Counted from the stretch's first letter, positions 16,484 to 25,650 are shown. The stretch is DNA of 46,983 bases from UMGS1124 sp045541255 (GCA_045541255.1 JAZQIU010000017.1:1-46983); one strand, 5' to 3'. Made by a program: numbers and translations. The notes: generated from the letters alone by a model not told the origin.

Positions 16484-16510
16484 ATCATAGTGTTATTCTA
16501 TGATTTTTTT
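16482..16510 (+). terminator. Rho-independent terminator after the LigD-like gene
   Basis: Stem aaatcatag/ctatgattt, 7-base loop, T tract. A TATAAT for the next gene follows a few bases later. Confidence 0.85.
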
Positions 16511-16543
16511 GATATAATTTTATTAGAAAATATGGAGGAAAAT

Positions 16544-16900
16544 ATGAAAAAAATTTTTATAATTATTATTTTAAGTTTTATTATGATTGGTTGTGAAAAT
16601 AAAGAAAGTATAAATACAAATATTACACTAGAAAATATAAAAGAAATAGTAGAAAATAAAGAATATGTAATAATAGATGTAAGAACAGAAGAAGAATATA
16701 AGGAAGGTCATATAAAAGAATCTATCAATATTCCTTATGATGAAATAGATGAAAATATAGAAATAGATAAAGATAAGATTATATTTGTTTATTGTAGAAG
16801 TGGGAATAGATCGAGAATAGCACAAGAAACATTAACACAATTAGGCTATGTAGTACATGATTTAGGGGCCTATAATAATATTGATTTACCAAAAGAATAA
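16544..16900 (+). CDS. Rhodanese-domain lipoprotein
   Basis: About 118 residues. A short signal peptide ends FIMIGC, a lipobox with the lipidated Cys at about residue 17. The rest is a single rhodanese domain with VIIDVRTEEEY and GHI, and the active-site loop YCRSGNRS, whose Cys would carry a persulfide. It therefore acts on the outer face of the membrane in sulfur transfer or thiol redox. The start at 16544 has GGAGG just upstream; the earlier in-frame codons overlap the terminator. It precedes an XRE regulator. Confidence 0.9.
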   Translation: MKKIFIIIILSFIMIGCENKESINTNITLENIKEIVENKEYVIIDVRTEEEYKEGHIKESINIPYDEIDENIEIDKDKIIFVYCRSGNRSRIAQETLTQLGYVVHDLGAYNNIDLPKE

Positions 16901-16990
16901 AAATGTTAAAATACTTTGCGTATTTTCCAAAGTTATTTGATAGATTATTATAATAATAAAAAATATAATTTATTGTGAAAGGAGAAAAAT

Positions 16991-17548
16991 ATGTTAGGAG
17001 AAAATATTTATAATTTAAGAAAAGAAAATAAACTTTCACAAGAACAATTAGCAGAAAAGATAAATGTTACAAGACAAACTATTTCTAATTGGGAATTAGG
17101 AGAAACTTCTCCAAACCCAGAACAATTAAAACTTTTATCTTCTGTACTTAATGTAAGCGTAGACGAATTGTTAAACAATGATATAAAGAGCGTTATAGTT
17201 GAGAGAGTTAGTAATACTGAAAAACTTGCTGGAATAATTATTAAAATACTTAAATTTTTTGGTATAGCTTTTATAGTTATGTTAGTAATTGATATAATCG
17301 CTTTTATAACTTTTGTGTTTGTAAAAAAAGATATGCGTGCTTATCATACTGAAGAAATAACAATGACTTGTCATAAAAGTGATAATGATTATTTAATTTC
17401 GGTAGCAACCGATGGATATTTTAATTGTTCAAATTGTAACACAATAATGCAAGAAGAATTAAAATCGATAGTCGATTATGGTGATGTTACTAAAAACGAA
17501 AAAATCATAACTGAATATTTCAAAAACAATAACGGAACATGTGAATAA
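16991..17548 (+). CDS. Membrane-tethered XRE family transcriptional regulator
   Basis: 185 residues. An N-terminal helix-turn-helix of the XRE type (about 5-60) contains LSQEQLAEKINVTRQTISNWE. A membrane helix (about 88-112) follows, then an extracellular tail with cysteines in CHKS and CSNCN. A cytoplasmic DNA-binding domain joined to an external Cys-containing sensor suggests a one-component response at the cell surface, maybe to redox or metal. AAAGGAG precedes the ATG. It converges with the FAD-Rieske gene and may regulate neighbours; its targets are unknown. Confidence 0.88.
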   Translation: MLGENIYNLRKENKLSQEQLAEKINVTRQTISNWELGETSPNPEQLKLLSSVLNVSVDELLNNDIKSVIVERVSNTEKLAGIIIKILKFFGIAFIVMLVIDIIAFITFVFVKKDMRAYHTEEITMTCHKSDNDYLISVATDGYFNCSNCNTIMQEELKSIVDYGDVTKNEKIITEYFKNNNGTCE

Positions 17549-17575
17549 AAAAATAAATTCTAATGAATTTATTTT

Positions 17576-19036
17576 TTACTCTTTATACCTAATGCTATAA
17601 TTGCTAGGGCCTTCTATAGAATTGCCATCAATATCAAATCTAGAACCATGGCAAGGACAATCCCAAGTACGCTCAATTTCATTAAAAATCAAACTACATT
17701 TAAGATGTGGACATAAGTTATATACTATATGTTCACGTTTTTTTTCATCTATATATATTGCTATATTTTTTCCATTTCTTTTTTCAAATTTTACATTATT
17801 TGAGTACCAAGATTTTTGTTTATATATTTTTGATTTAGAAAAAGATAAAATATTACTTCCTAATATAATTGGAAAGTTTATTGCTTTCCCAAAATTGATA
17901 CATCTAGTAGGTTTAAATAACTCTTTATATTCATTTTTTTTATTTAAAATGATATCACTTAATATTTTCCCTGCTAAAGAACCATTTGTCATACCCCAAG
18001 TATTATAACCTGTACCAATTAACATAGAATTATCATTTTCTTTTAAAGAACCTATAAATGGCAATTGGTCATTTGTAATAATATCTTTATTAGACCATAA
18101 ATATTCTGGTTCATTATTATTTTGTTTTATTAATTTATAAAAATTTTTTAAATCATTATCATGAATACATGTATTATGTGAATTACTTAAATATATTTGA
18201 TAAGTCTTATCTTTATCACTATAAAAACGAGTTGATATAGTTGGTTTAGAAATACTGATTGCACTATACATATAATTTTTATCACCTTTGAAAGCTTCAA
18301 TATATGATTTTTCTATATAAGTTTTTAAGGGTGTTTCAAAAGGAATTAAAAAATATGGATAGTGTATAGCGAAAACAACATTTTTTGTTTTTATGATATT
18401 ATTTTGAGTTTTACAAACATAATAATTTTTTTCTTTAACTATAGATAAGATACAAGTATTCTCGTAAATATCTATATTATTCTTATTGCAAATACTTGCT
18501 AAAGTGTTCAAATATTTTATTGGATGAAATACATATGTGTCATAAACATAAAATGAATTGTAGACTTTTTCTTTATTAGGTAAAGTATTAGTTTCTTCAT
18601 ACTTTATCTTTAATTTTTTAGAAATGTCTTTTTCTTTACTATATTTATTGCTTTCTATATTTGTAAAAGTGTATGATTTAACTTTTTCTAAATTACATTC
18701 AATATGTTCTTTATCTATTATATCTTTAACCAAATTGATAGCATACTTTTGAGATTCTAAATATAATTTTGTTTTATCGTATCCATGATATCGATTTAAT
18801 TTTGAATATATATTTTCTTGTAAATAAGTTAATTTACCAGTAGTTTTAGAAGTTACTCCAGAACCAATATTATTTTTTTCTACTAAGCAAACTTTTAAGT
18901 TACCATCCTTTAAATGATAAGCAGTACTAATACCAGTTATACCTCCACCAACTACTAAAACATCTACTTCTATATCATTATCTAACTTTGGATAACTATT
19001 TTTTATTTCTTCACTCCAAATACTATAATTTTTCAA
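17576..19036 (-). CDS. FAD-dependent oxidoreductase with C-terminal Rieske domain
   Basis: About 486 residues. An N-terminal DAO-type FAD-binding fold has VLVVGGGITGISTAYHL. The C-terminus holds a Rieske [2Fe-2S] cluster site, CPHLKC followed by CPCHGSRFD, giving the two Cys and two His ligands. This fusion resembles Bacillus YhfW-type proteins, predicted to oxidise an amino acid or related amine and pass electrons to the cluster. I favour the TTG at 19036 as start: GGTGAT lies four bases upstream, the local norm, while the two upstream ATGs lack a site. It is divergent from the SDR gene. The substrate is unknown. Confidence 0.88.
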   Translation of the reverse strand: MKNYSIWSEEIKNSYPKLDNDIEVDVLVVGGGITGISTAYHLKDGNLKVCLVEKNNIGSGVTSKTTGKLTYLQENIYSKLNRYHGYDKTKLYLESQKYAINLVKDIIDKEHIECNLEKVKSYTFTNIESNKYSKEKDISKKLKIKYEETNTLPNKEKVYNSFYVYDTYVFHPIKYLNTLASICNKNNIDIYENTCILSIVKEKNYYVCKTQNNIIKTKNVVFAIHYPYFLIPFETPLKTYIEKSYIEAFKGDKNYMYSAISISKPTISTRFYSDKDKTYQIYLSNSHNTCIHDNDLKNFYKLIKQNNNEPEYLWSNKDIITNDQLPFIGSLKENDNSMLIGTGYNTWGMTNGSLAGKILSDIILNKKNEYKELFKPTRCINFGKAINFPIILGSNILSFSKSKIYKQKSWYSNNVKFEKRNGKNIAIYIDEKKREHIVYNLCPHLKCSLIFNEIERTWDCPCHGSRFDIDGNSIEGPSNYSIRYKE

Positions 19037-19134
19037 TATAATCACCATTATTAATATGCCCAATTATAAAAAATTAAGTAGTAAATATTTTAGAAATTAG
19101 TTATAATTAAATAGTAATAGATAGGAGATTATTT

Positions 19135-19935
19135 ATGAAAACGGTAGTTATAACAGGTAGCGCAAGAGGATTAGGACTTGAAATGGCTAAAGTATTTAAA
19201 GAAAGAAATGTGAATGTAGTATTAAGTGATTTAAATGAAGAAAATTTAAAATTAGCAAAAAGTGAAGTAGAAAAAATTAATAGTAATTCAAAAGTTGATT
19301 ATTGTATTTGTGATGTTACTAAAACAACTGATATAAAAACATTAATAGAATATTCAAAAGAAAAATTTAATAGAATTGATATTTGGATTAATAATGCTGG
19401 AGTAAATCAACCAGAAAAAGCAATATGGGAATTAACTGAACAAGAAATAGATATTGTATTAGATGTTGATTTAAAAGGAACTATAAAAGCATCTAAAATG
19501 ATTATGGAAGAAATGATAAAAAATAATGGTGGAGCAATTTATAATGTAGAAGGCTATGGAAGTAATGACGCTAAAATGTTAGGTTTATCTATTTACGGAA
19601 CTAGCAAAAGAGCAATTACTTATTTTACGGAAGCTCTTGCAAAAGAAAGCGAAGAAAGAAATACAAATGTTATTGTTGGTAAATTATCACCTGGTATTAT
19701 GATTACAGATTTTATAACAAATGCATTAGGAAATAAAGAAAAAATAAATTTAAGTGAAAAAACTAAAAAAGTTTATAATATTTTAGGTGATTATCCAGAT
19801 GTAGTTGCAAGATTTTTGGTTGATGGAATGTTAAATAACAATAAAAATAATGCTAAGATAGAATGGTTAACTACTAAAAAGGCTGCTTGGAGATTTATGA
19901 CATCTTCATTTAATAAAAGAGATTTCTTTAAATAG
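19135..19935 (+). CDS. Short-chain dehydrogenase/reductase
   Basis: 266 residues in a Rossmann fold. The cofactor loop TGSARGLGLEM (residues 7-17), the NNAG motif, and YGTSKRA with catalytic Tyr and Lys are intact. The Ser usually found before the Tyr is replaced in a VEGYGSND context, so the catalytic triad should be checked. Asp at the end of the second strand suggests NAD rather than NADP. TAGGAGA precedes the ATG; the next gene starts 8 bp downstream. The substrate cannot be predicted. Confidence 0.9.
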   Translation: MKTVVITGSARGLGLEMAKVFKERNVNVVLSDLNEENLKLAKSEVEKINSNSKVDYCICDVTKTTDIKTLIEYSKEKFNRIDIWINNAGVNQPEKAIWELTEQEIDIVLDVDLKGTIKASKMIMEEMIKNNGGAIYNVEGYGSNDAKMLGLSIYGTSKRAITYFTEALAKESEERNTNVIVGKLSPGIMITDFITNALGNKEKINLSEKTKKVYNILGDYPDVVARFLVDGMLNNNKNNAKIEWLTTKKAAWRFMTSSFNKRDFFK

Positions 19936-19943
19936 GTGAATTT

Positions 19944-20420
19944 ATGAAAAAAAGTGTAAAAATATTTTTCGTAATTATTGGAATTATTATATTAGGATTT
20001 ATAATTGATTTAATCTGTATTTTTACAATTAATCGTCCTATACTTGCTATTAAAGATGAAAATAATGTTTATAAAGGTATTTTTTATAATACTTATAATT
20101 GTGCAGAATATGCTGTTCCTCAAATAAAACTAAAAGGTACAAAATTTGCTTGTGCAGAAATTAAATTTCAAATAGGTAAAGTTATAGAGATTGTTGATGC
20201 AACGAAAGATATAGAAAACTTTACTTGCGCTGAAGCACTAGAACAATTTTATGAAGATGAAAATTATAGATATTTCTATCCATGTATTAAAGGCAAATAC
20301 ATTATCGTTAAATATGAAAATGGTTATGAGGAAACGGTTGCTAATGCATTAAAATATGGCACAATAAATATTGAAGATTTAGATACATATAATATAAAAT
20401 ACATAAAAGAAGATAAATAA
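19944..20420 (+). CDS. Single-pass membrane protein of unknown function
   Basis: 158 residues with one N-terminal membrane helix (about 8-30) and an external domain of ~125 residues containing four cysteines (NCAEY, FACAE, FTCAE, YPCIK). AGGTGA precedes the ATG and the gene follows the SDR by 8 bp, so they are probably co-transcribed. No family recognised. Confidence 0.7.
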   Translation: MKKSVKIFFVIIGIIILGFIIDLICIFTINRPILAIKDENNVYKGIFYNTYNCAEYAVPQIKLKGTKFACAEIKFQIGKVIEIVDATKDIENFTCAEALEQFYEDENYRYFYPCIKGKYIIVKYENGYEETVANALKYGTINIEDLDTYNIKYIKEDK

Positions 20421-20431
20421 AGAGGTATAAA

Positions 20432-20620
20432 ATGAAACCTGAAAAAATATATTAATTGCATTTTTATTAAATATATCATTTGCTCTAATAGAGTTTATTG
20501 GAGGATTATTTACAAATAATATTGCTTATTGTCAGATTTAATACATGATATAAAATAAATATTTATCATGTAACTATAGAATTAGAAACAATAGAAGAAA
20601 AATGTGAAAATAAAAAATGA
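20432..20620 (+). pseudogene. Decayed cation-diffusion-facilitator (CzcD-like) gene
   Basis: After a good AGAGGT site and ATG the frame stops at codon 8. A shifted frame continues LIAFLLNISFALIEFIGG and LFTNNIA, the first membrane helix of CzcD-like zinc/cadmium exporters. Another shift near the end reads YHVTIELET, typical of the family's cytoplasmic C-terminus. About two thirds of the gene, including the His/Asp metal site, is missing. It is an internal-deletion remnant at the right edge of the accessory region. Confidence 0.65.
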
Positions 20621-20646
20621 AGACTTTAATTAGTCTTCGTTTTTTT
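20619..20646. terminator. Bidirectional terminator
   Basis: Stem gaagact/agtcttc with T on one side and A on the other serves both the decayed efflux gene and the convergent GroEL-like gene ending at 20649. Confidence 0.8.
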
Positions 20647-20648
20647 AT

Positions 20649-22196
20649 TTATAATTCATTATAATCATTTATTTTATTTAAAGAACTTTTATATTCATTT
20701 ATAACTAAATTAGATGTAGTTAATAACATACCAGCAATAGAACAAGCATTTTTTAAAGAATTTATTACTACTTCAGCAGGGTCAATTACACAAGTTTCTG
20801 TAACAATTTCAAAAGTATTACATTTAACGTTATAAAGTTTTTTATAACCGCTATTTCTAATTTCTTCAATAATAAAATTAGAATCCAAACCTGCATTAGA
20901 CATTATTTGTTTAATTGGCATAATAATAGCATCCTTTAAAATATTATCACCATTGTTTTTAAGCTCAAGATTATCGCTGATTTCCAACAAAGTTAAACCG
21001 GTTCCTGGTAATACACCATCAGAAGAAATATCAATTGCACATAAAGCATCATCAAATCGCATTTTCTTTTCTCGTCTTTCGGTAATAGTAGTTGCACCAA
21101 CATTAATATTTGCCAAACAAGTATTAAACATAGCAATAGTGTTATTATAGAAATCTTTATCTAAACTATTATCACTATTCTTTATTTGATTTTCTAATTC
21201 TTCAATTCGAAGTTTTATATTATTATTCATTTTAAAACTAATATTTGTTATTTCATCATTAATGTTTATTTGTAGTATATTTCCTAAATCGTTAAGGGAT
21301 GCCATATTATTAATAATGTTAGCTCCTGTTATAATACTTATATCTTTTAATATACTTTTTTGTTTTTTTCCATAATTAGGAGATTTTAATAAATATATTT
21401 TTGATTCATTTTCCATATTTATAGATATAATTTCATTAATTAAATAATTATCATAATCTTGAGCAATAATAACTAAATTTAAATTCTTTTTTAATACCTC
21501 ATTTAATACATTAGCAATTTCCTCAATCTCTTCTAAAGTTTTATCTAATATTAAAATTTTACAGTTAGTTATATTAATTTTATTAACCTCATTAAAAAAG
21601 TAGGGTGAAGCAATAACTGTTTCGAAATTATATCCGTTTATAAAATTTATAGAACATTCAGTATTGTTTGTTTCTATTATTTTTATCGCATACTTACTTT
21701 TGGTTTTTAAATAAGCTTCACATATTAATTTTCCTATTTCTTTATCATTAGAAGATATTGTAGCAATATTTAATAAGTCATTATTTGTTGGCTTATTACT
21801 TTTACTTTTTAATAATTTAATAATTGTCTCTAAAGATTTATCAAGTTCTTGTTTAAGTATAATAGGGCTAACGCCACTATCAACAACTTTTAATCCCTCT
21901 TTAAATATACTTTGCAATAAAACTAGAGTAGTGGTAGTACCATCTCCTACAATTTCATTAGTCTTAATGCTAGCTTCCTTTGCCAACTCTAGAATAGTGT
22001 TAGATATTTCATCTTCACTCTCTATATTTTCTGCTATAGTAACACCATCATTAGTTATAAAAGGGCTAAAATTAGAATGATCTATTATTACATTATTTCC
22101 TTTTGGCCCTAAAGTCACTTTAACTGTATCACACAATAAATCTATTGCTTCAATCATTTTTTCTTTTAAAATATTGCCACTAACAACTTTTTTCAA
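20649..22196 (-). CDS. Divergent GroEL/Cpn60 paralogue
   Basis: 515 residues with recognisable chaperonin equatorial motifs: LGPKGNNVIID (Asp39), NDGVTIA (Asp50) and GDGTTTT (Asp85), so ATP binding is likely. FDDAL is kept but the following GVVAGGG-type loop reads GVLPGTG. The C-terminal Gly-Met repeats are missing and the apical domain is Asn/Ile-rich and diverged. No groES is adjacent. It overlaps the DUF4130 gene by 4 bp in the operon that starts with the radical-SAM gene. It may be a specialised chaperonin for that system, or the organism's only one; I cannot tell which. Confidence 0.9.
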   Translation of the reverse strand: MKKVVSGNILKEKMIEAIDLLCDTVKVTLGPKGNNVIIDHSNFSPFITNDGVTIAENIESEDEISNTILELAKEASIKTNEIVGDGTTTTLVLLQSIFKEGLKVVDSGVSPIILKQELDKSLETIIKLLKSKSNKPTNNDLLNIATISSNDKEIGKLICEAYLKTKSKYAIKIIETNNTECSINFINGYNFETVIASPYFFNEVNKINITNCKILILDKTLEEIEEIANVLNEVLKKNLNLVIIAQDYDNYLINEIISINMENESKIYLLKSPNYGKKQKSILKDISIITGANIINNMASLNDLGNILQININDEITNISFKMNNNIKLRIEELENQIKNSDNSLDKDFYNNTIAMFNTCLANINVGATTITERREKKMRFDDALCAIDISSDGVLPGTGLTLLEISDNLELKNNGDNILKDAIIMPIKQIMSNAGLDSNFIIEEIRNSGYKKLYNVKCNTFEIVTETCVIDPAEVVINSLKNACSIAGMLLTTSNLVINEYKSSLNKINDYNEL

Positions 22197-22939
22197 TTTT
22201 CATCACTCATTTCCACAATATATTTCCAATATTTTTTTGGCATAAAATTCATTCTGCATCTATCATTTTTTCTAGTTTCGATACCAATGGTTTTATAAAA
22301 TTCTTTCCATAGCTTTTCAATATCTAATTCTTCTTCACTTAAATTATTATTAAATAACTTGAAATTATCCCCACTAATTATAAAAAAATTATTCTTATCA
22401 TATACACTTAGTTTATTTCTTTTCATATCTTTTATAATCCAATATTCATTTTTTAATCTTAATTCAAAATGTTTTGAAATTATATAAAGGACATCATTAG
22501 TAGGTTCAATTTCGGCATATAATACATTATTTGCTAATTCTTTAAATCTAACAAAACCTTTATATTTATGAGCTTCATGTTTTACATATTTTGCTATTTT
22601 TAAAGAACTACTAACACACTTTAAGTTTCTCATATAAATAACATTTTCTTTATATTTTAATGCGTTTAAATAGAAATAATAGATTATTAATTCTTTATTA
22701 ATGTCATTAGATAAAAAAGTATAAAATATAATTTTAAAATTATTTATTCCAATACTTTCTATAAAGGATTCAACTATATTATCATCAACAGCAATATTTA
22801 AATTAATAACGTTATCAAAAAGACTAGGAGAGAAATTATTATCTTTGATATTATTTGGTTTAATTTTAAAGTTATACAAGTATTTAATTAAATTTAGTAA
22901 ATAGAGAAAATCACCATTATATAAATAAACATTATTCAT
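22193..22939 (-). CDS. DUF4130-family DNA metabolism protein
   Basis: 248 residues. The centre and C-terminus (KYVKHEAHKYKGFVRF, then YAEIEPTNDVL, IISKHF and W-I-I-K-D) match the DUF4130/TIGR03915 family, proteins encoded next to the radical-SAM DNA repair protein and, in other bacteria, sometimes fused to uracil-DNA glycosylase domains. It overlaps the upstream radical-SAM gene and the downstream GroEL-like gene by 4 bp each, so the three are translationally coupled. The mechanism is not known; a role in damaged-DNA recognition is inferred. Confidence 0.85.
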   Translation of the reverse strand: MNNVYLYNGDFLYLLNLIKYLYNFKIKPNNIKDNNFSPSLFDNVINLNIAVDDNIVESFIESIGINNFKIIFYTFLSNDINKELIIYYFYLNALKYKENVIYMRNLKCVSSSLKIAKYVKHEAHKYKGFVRFKELANNVLYAEIEPTNDVLYIISKHFELRLKNEYWIIKDMKRNKLSVYDKNNFFIISGDNFKLFNNNLSEEELDIEKLWKEFYKTIGIETRKNDRCRMNFMPKKYWKYIVEMSDEN

Positions 22940-24147
22940 GTAAATAAACTCAATTGATTAATATTAGTATTTGTCTTCTCTCTATCCACTAAAACCAAAT
23001 TAGATTCTATAAATCCTTTTTTAAATAAATTAGAATCTATAAAATATTTGCCATTACATGTAATAAAAAAATTTGCTCTTTTTAAAACAACACCCATTTT
23101 CTTTAAATCTTTAAAATCAATTTTAAAATGTTTTCTAGAAGAAATTATTCTTTGTGCACTTGTCACACCAATACCTGGAATCTTTAATAAATCATAATAG
23201 CTACAACTATTTATTTCTTTTGGGAATTCATCTAAATGTCTTAGAGCCCAATCTGCTTTTGGATCTACTAATATATTAAAATTAGGGTTATTTTGATTTA
23301 ATAAATCTTCTACTTTAAAGTTATAAAATCTTAATAACCAATCTGCTTGATATAATCTATGTTCTCTTTTTAATGGAGGCGTTTCTAGAGTAGGTAACAA
23401 ATTATCTTTATTAACTGAAACATATGCAGAGTAAAATACTCTTTTTAAATTATAATTTCTATACATTGATTCACTTTTATTCATTATATCTAAATCACTT
23501 TCTCGGGTAGCTCCAATAATCATCTGCGTACTCTGACCAGCTGGAACAAATTTTTTGTTTTTATTATCCTTAACATATTTCATAACATTTTCTACTTTTT
23601 CAGTAGTTTTATTAGGAGCTAATAATCTTAAACCATTTTCAGTAGGCAGCTCAATATTTGCACTTAATCTATCTACAAGCAAACCTAATTTTTTTATTAA
23701 ATACTGACTAGCCCCAGGAATTGCTTTTGCATGGATATATCCTCCAAAGTGATATTTATTTCTAAGTAAACTTACTGTTTCTATAATTAAATTCATAGTA
23801 TAGTCAGGATTTTTAATAATACCAGAACTTAAAAATAATCCTTCGATATAATTTCTTCTATAAAAATTAATTGTTAAAGAACATATTTCTTCTGGAGTAA
23901 ATATAGCACGTTTTACATTATTTGTTCTTCTATTAATACAATACTTACAATCATAAATGCAACAATTAGTCATAAGTATTTTTAAAAGAGAAATACACCT
24001 ACCATCACTAGCAAAAGAGTGGCATATACCAGCTGGGGCAGCATTTCCTATACCCTTAATATTTTTTCTAGTACTTCCACTCGAAGAACAAGAAGCATCA
24101 TATTTAGCACTATCTGCCAATATATGTAATTTTTCTTTTAAATCCAT
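22936..24147 (-). CDS. Putative DNA modification/repair radical SAM protein
   Basis: 403 residues. CIYDCKYC gives the CxxxCxxC cluster site (Cys63, 67, 70) that binds [4Fe-4S] and cleaves S-adenosylmethionine. A helix-hairpin-helix (IPGIGVTSAQRI, about 318-329) near the C-terminus would contact DNA. The sequence matches the TIGR03916 family, which is distantly related to spore photoproduct lyase and is nearly always next to DUF4130 genes, as here. GGTGAT lies five bases before the ATG. It heads a three-gene minus-strand operon. The exact lesion or base modified is unknown. Confidence 0.92.
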   Translation of the reverse strand: MDLKEKLHILADSAKYDASCSSSGSTRKNIKGIGNAAPAGICHSFASDGRCISLLKILMTNCCIYDCKYCINRRTNNVKRAIFTPEEICSLTINFYRRNYIEGLFLSSGIIKNPDYTMNLIIETVSLLRNKYHFGGYIHAKAIPGASQYLIKKLGLLVDRLSANIELPTENGLRLLAPNKTTEKVENVMKYVKDNKNKKFVPAGQSTQMIIGATRESDLDIMNKSESMYRNYNLKRVFYSAYVSVNKDNLLPTLETPPLKREHRLYQADWLLRFYNFKVEDLLNQNNPNFNILVDPKADWALRHLDEFPKEINSCSYYDLLKIPGIGVTSAQRIISSRKHFKIDFKDLKKMGVVLKRANFFITCNGKYFIDSNLFKKGFIESNLVLVDREKTNTNINQLSLFT

Positions 24148-24167
24148 ACTTAATCACCATAAATAGT

Positions 24168-24196
24168 ATAATACAAAAACCGGCAAAAGTAAACAA
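24168..24196 (-). promoter_or_regulatory. Promoter of the radical-SAM/DUF4130/GroEL-like operon
   Basis: Read on the minus strand: TTGTTT, a 17-base spacer and TATTAT, ending about 20 bases before the radical-SAM start codon. Confidence 0.6.
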
Positions 24197-24275
24197 ATGT
24201 TTGCTAACAATAATTGGTAAATATATTTACAAAAATTTATATTTAGTATATGATTAATATGGAAGTGTGAGTGTT

Positions 24276-25064
24276 ATGAAAAAGTATGTAAAATTTATAT
24301 GTTTAGGGTTGGTTTTGGCAAATGTGGCTATTTTAAATGTTAAAGCGGGTAGAGGATGTTGTTCTTGGCATGGAGGCGAATCTAGTAGTTGTACAACAGA
24401 TGGAAGAAGAATATGTAATGATGGGACAATAAGTCCATCTTGCACTTGTACCCCAAGTTATAAAGTTACAACCAAAAAGAGAACAACAACAAAACGGACT
24501 ACTACAACTAAAATTATAAGAGGATGTACTGATACAAATGCAATTAATTATAATTCAACTGCCAATATAAGTGATAACTCTTGTCAATATAAAAAAGAAG
24601 AAGTAGTAACAGAAAGTATTCCGTATGAAACGATTATTGAAAGTGAAACAAAAAATGGAAACGAAATAATAGTTCAAGAAGGAAAGAATGGTTCAAAAGA
24701 AGTTACGTATCAAAAAATAATAGATAGTAATGGCACTGAAATATCCAGTTATAAAACAAATGAAACAATTATAGAAAAACCTATAAATAAAATAATAAAA
24801 TATGAAGAAATTAAAATAGAAAAGAAAAATTTTTCTCCAACAGGCATATTTGCTTTATTATTAATATATTTAACAAATTATTTATATATAAGCAAGGAAG
24901 AGAAAGTTTTCTCAATATTAAATAATATCAAAAAAATAAAAAAACCTTTAAGAATATTACTTTATATATTATATTATTTATATGTAACTCCGGTAATAAT
25001 TGATTTTGTTTCAATTTTAATATATTCATTTAAGAAGGGAAATAAAAATGAAAATAGAGCGTAA
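24276..25064 (+). CDS. Secreted/membrane G5-domain protein with Cys-rich N-terminus
   Basis: About 262 residues. Signal peptide (about 1-25), then a Cys-rich module (CCSWHGG...ICNDGTISPSC), a Thr/Lys linker, a GCTDTNAINYN...DNSC motif, a G5-type domain with ESIPYETI (about 112-180), and two membrane helices at the C-terminus (about 195-210 and 232-258). G5 domains bind glycan or peptidoglycan-associated polymers. The ATG at 24276 is chosen because GGAAGTG is well placed; an in-frame GTG lies three codons upstream. It overlaps the deformylase gene by 17 bp. Likely a cell-surface protein. Confidence 0.75.
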   Translation: MKKYVKFICLGLVLANVAILNVKAGRGCCSWHGGESSSCTTDGRRICNDGTISPSCTCTPSYKVTTKKRTTTKRTTTTKIIRGCTDTNAINYNSTANISDNSCQYKKEEVVTESIPYETIIESETKNGNEIIVQEGKNGSKEVTYQKIIDSNGTEISSYKTNETIIEKPINKIIKYEEIKIEKKNFSPTGIFALLLIYLTNYLYISKEEKVFSILNNIKKIKKPLRILLYILYYLYVTPVIIDFVSILIYSFKKGNKNENRA

Positions 25065-25650
25065 AACGATATTAAATGATGAAAAATTTTTAAGACAAAT
25101 TTCGAAAGAAGTAGATTTATCAAATGATGATTATAAAGAAATAGTAAAATTATTACACGAATATTGTGAAGAAAATAAAGATAAAGCCTTAGCTATAGCA
25201 TCAGTACAATTAGGTATTCCACTAAGACTTGTATATTTAAGAAATACAAATCTAGAAGAAATATTCAATACAGAACGTGATGAATCGAAAATACTTATAA
25301 ATCCAAAAGTATTAAAGAGGGAAGGCCTTACAAGATATTGGGAAGCTTGTGCTAGTTGTTTAGATTACACAGGACTAGTAGAAAGACCTTATAAAATAGA
25401 ATTAGAATATTATGATGAATTTGGAGAAAAACATATAGAAAATTTTGAAGGATTTGCTGCTACAGTTTTATCCCACGAATTAGATCATTTAGATGGCATA
25501 TTACATATAGACAAGTCTATTGAACTTTATGATATGCCAGTAGAAGAAAGAAGAGAATTTAGAAAAAATCATACTTTAGAAATAATAAAAAAAGATGGTC
25601 CATTTGAACCAAGTACAACAACTTTTAAAAAGATAGAAGATATTAAATAA
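25048..25650 (+). CDS. def: Peptide deformylase family protein
   Basis: 200 residues. Removes the N-formyl group from new proteins if active. The metal site HELDH (143-147) is intact, and the Cys ligand lies in EACAS where the consensus is EGCLS. Motif 1 reads AIASVQLG instead of GLAAxQxG but keeps the Gln. These changes are seen in some Bacillota deformylases; this may be a second copy. The start overlaps the upstream gene, with AAGGGAA before it. A terminator-like repeat follows the stop. Confidence 0.85.
   Translation: MKIERKTILNDEKFLRQISKEVDLSNDDYKEIVKLLHEYCEENKDKALAIASVQLGIPLRLVYLRNTNLEEIFNTERDESKILINPKVLKREGLTRYWEACASCLDYTGLVERPYKIELEYYDEFGEKHIENFEGFAATVLSHELDHLDGILHIDKSIELYDMPVEERREFRKNHTLEIIKKDGPFEPSTTTFKKIEDIK

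Noticed and set aside
17601..18008. Plus-strand frame opposite the Rieske domain
   Set aside because: Antisense shadow of conserved Rieske codons; no start signals.
5536..20650. Prophage or conjugative transposon
   Set aside because: No capsid, portal, terminase, relaxase or coupling-protein genes are visible; only the recombinase supports mobility.
24254..24445. Minus-strand frame opposite the G5 protein start
   Set aside because: No binding site; the plus-strand gene has a signal peptide and motifs.
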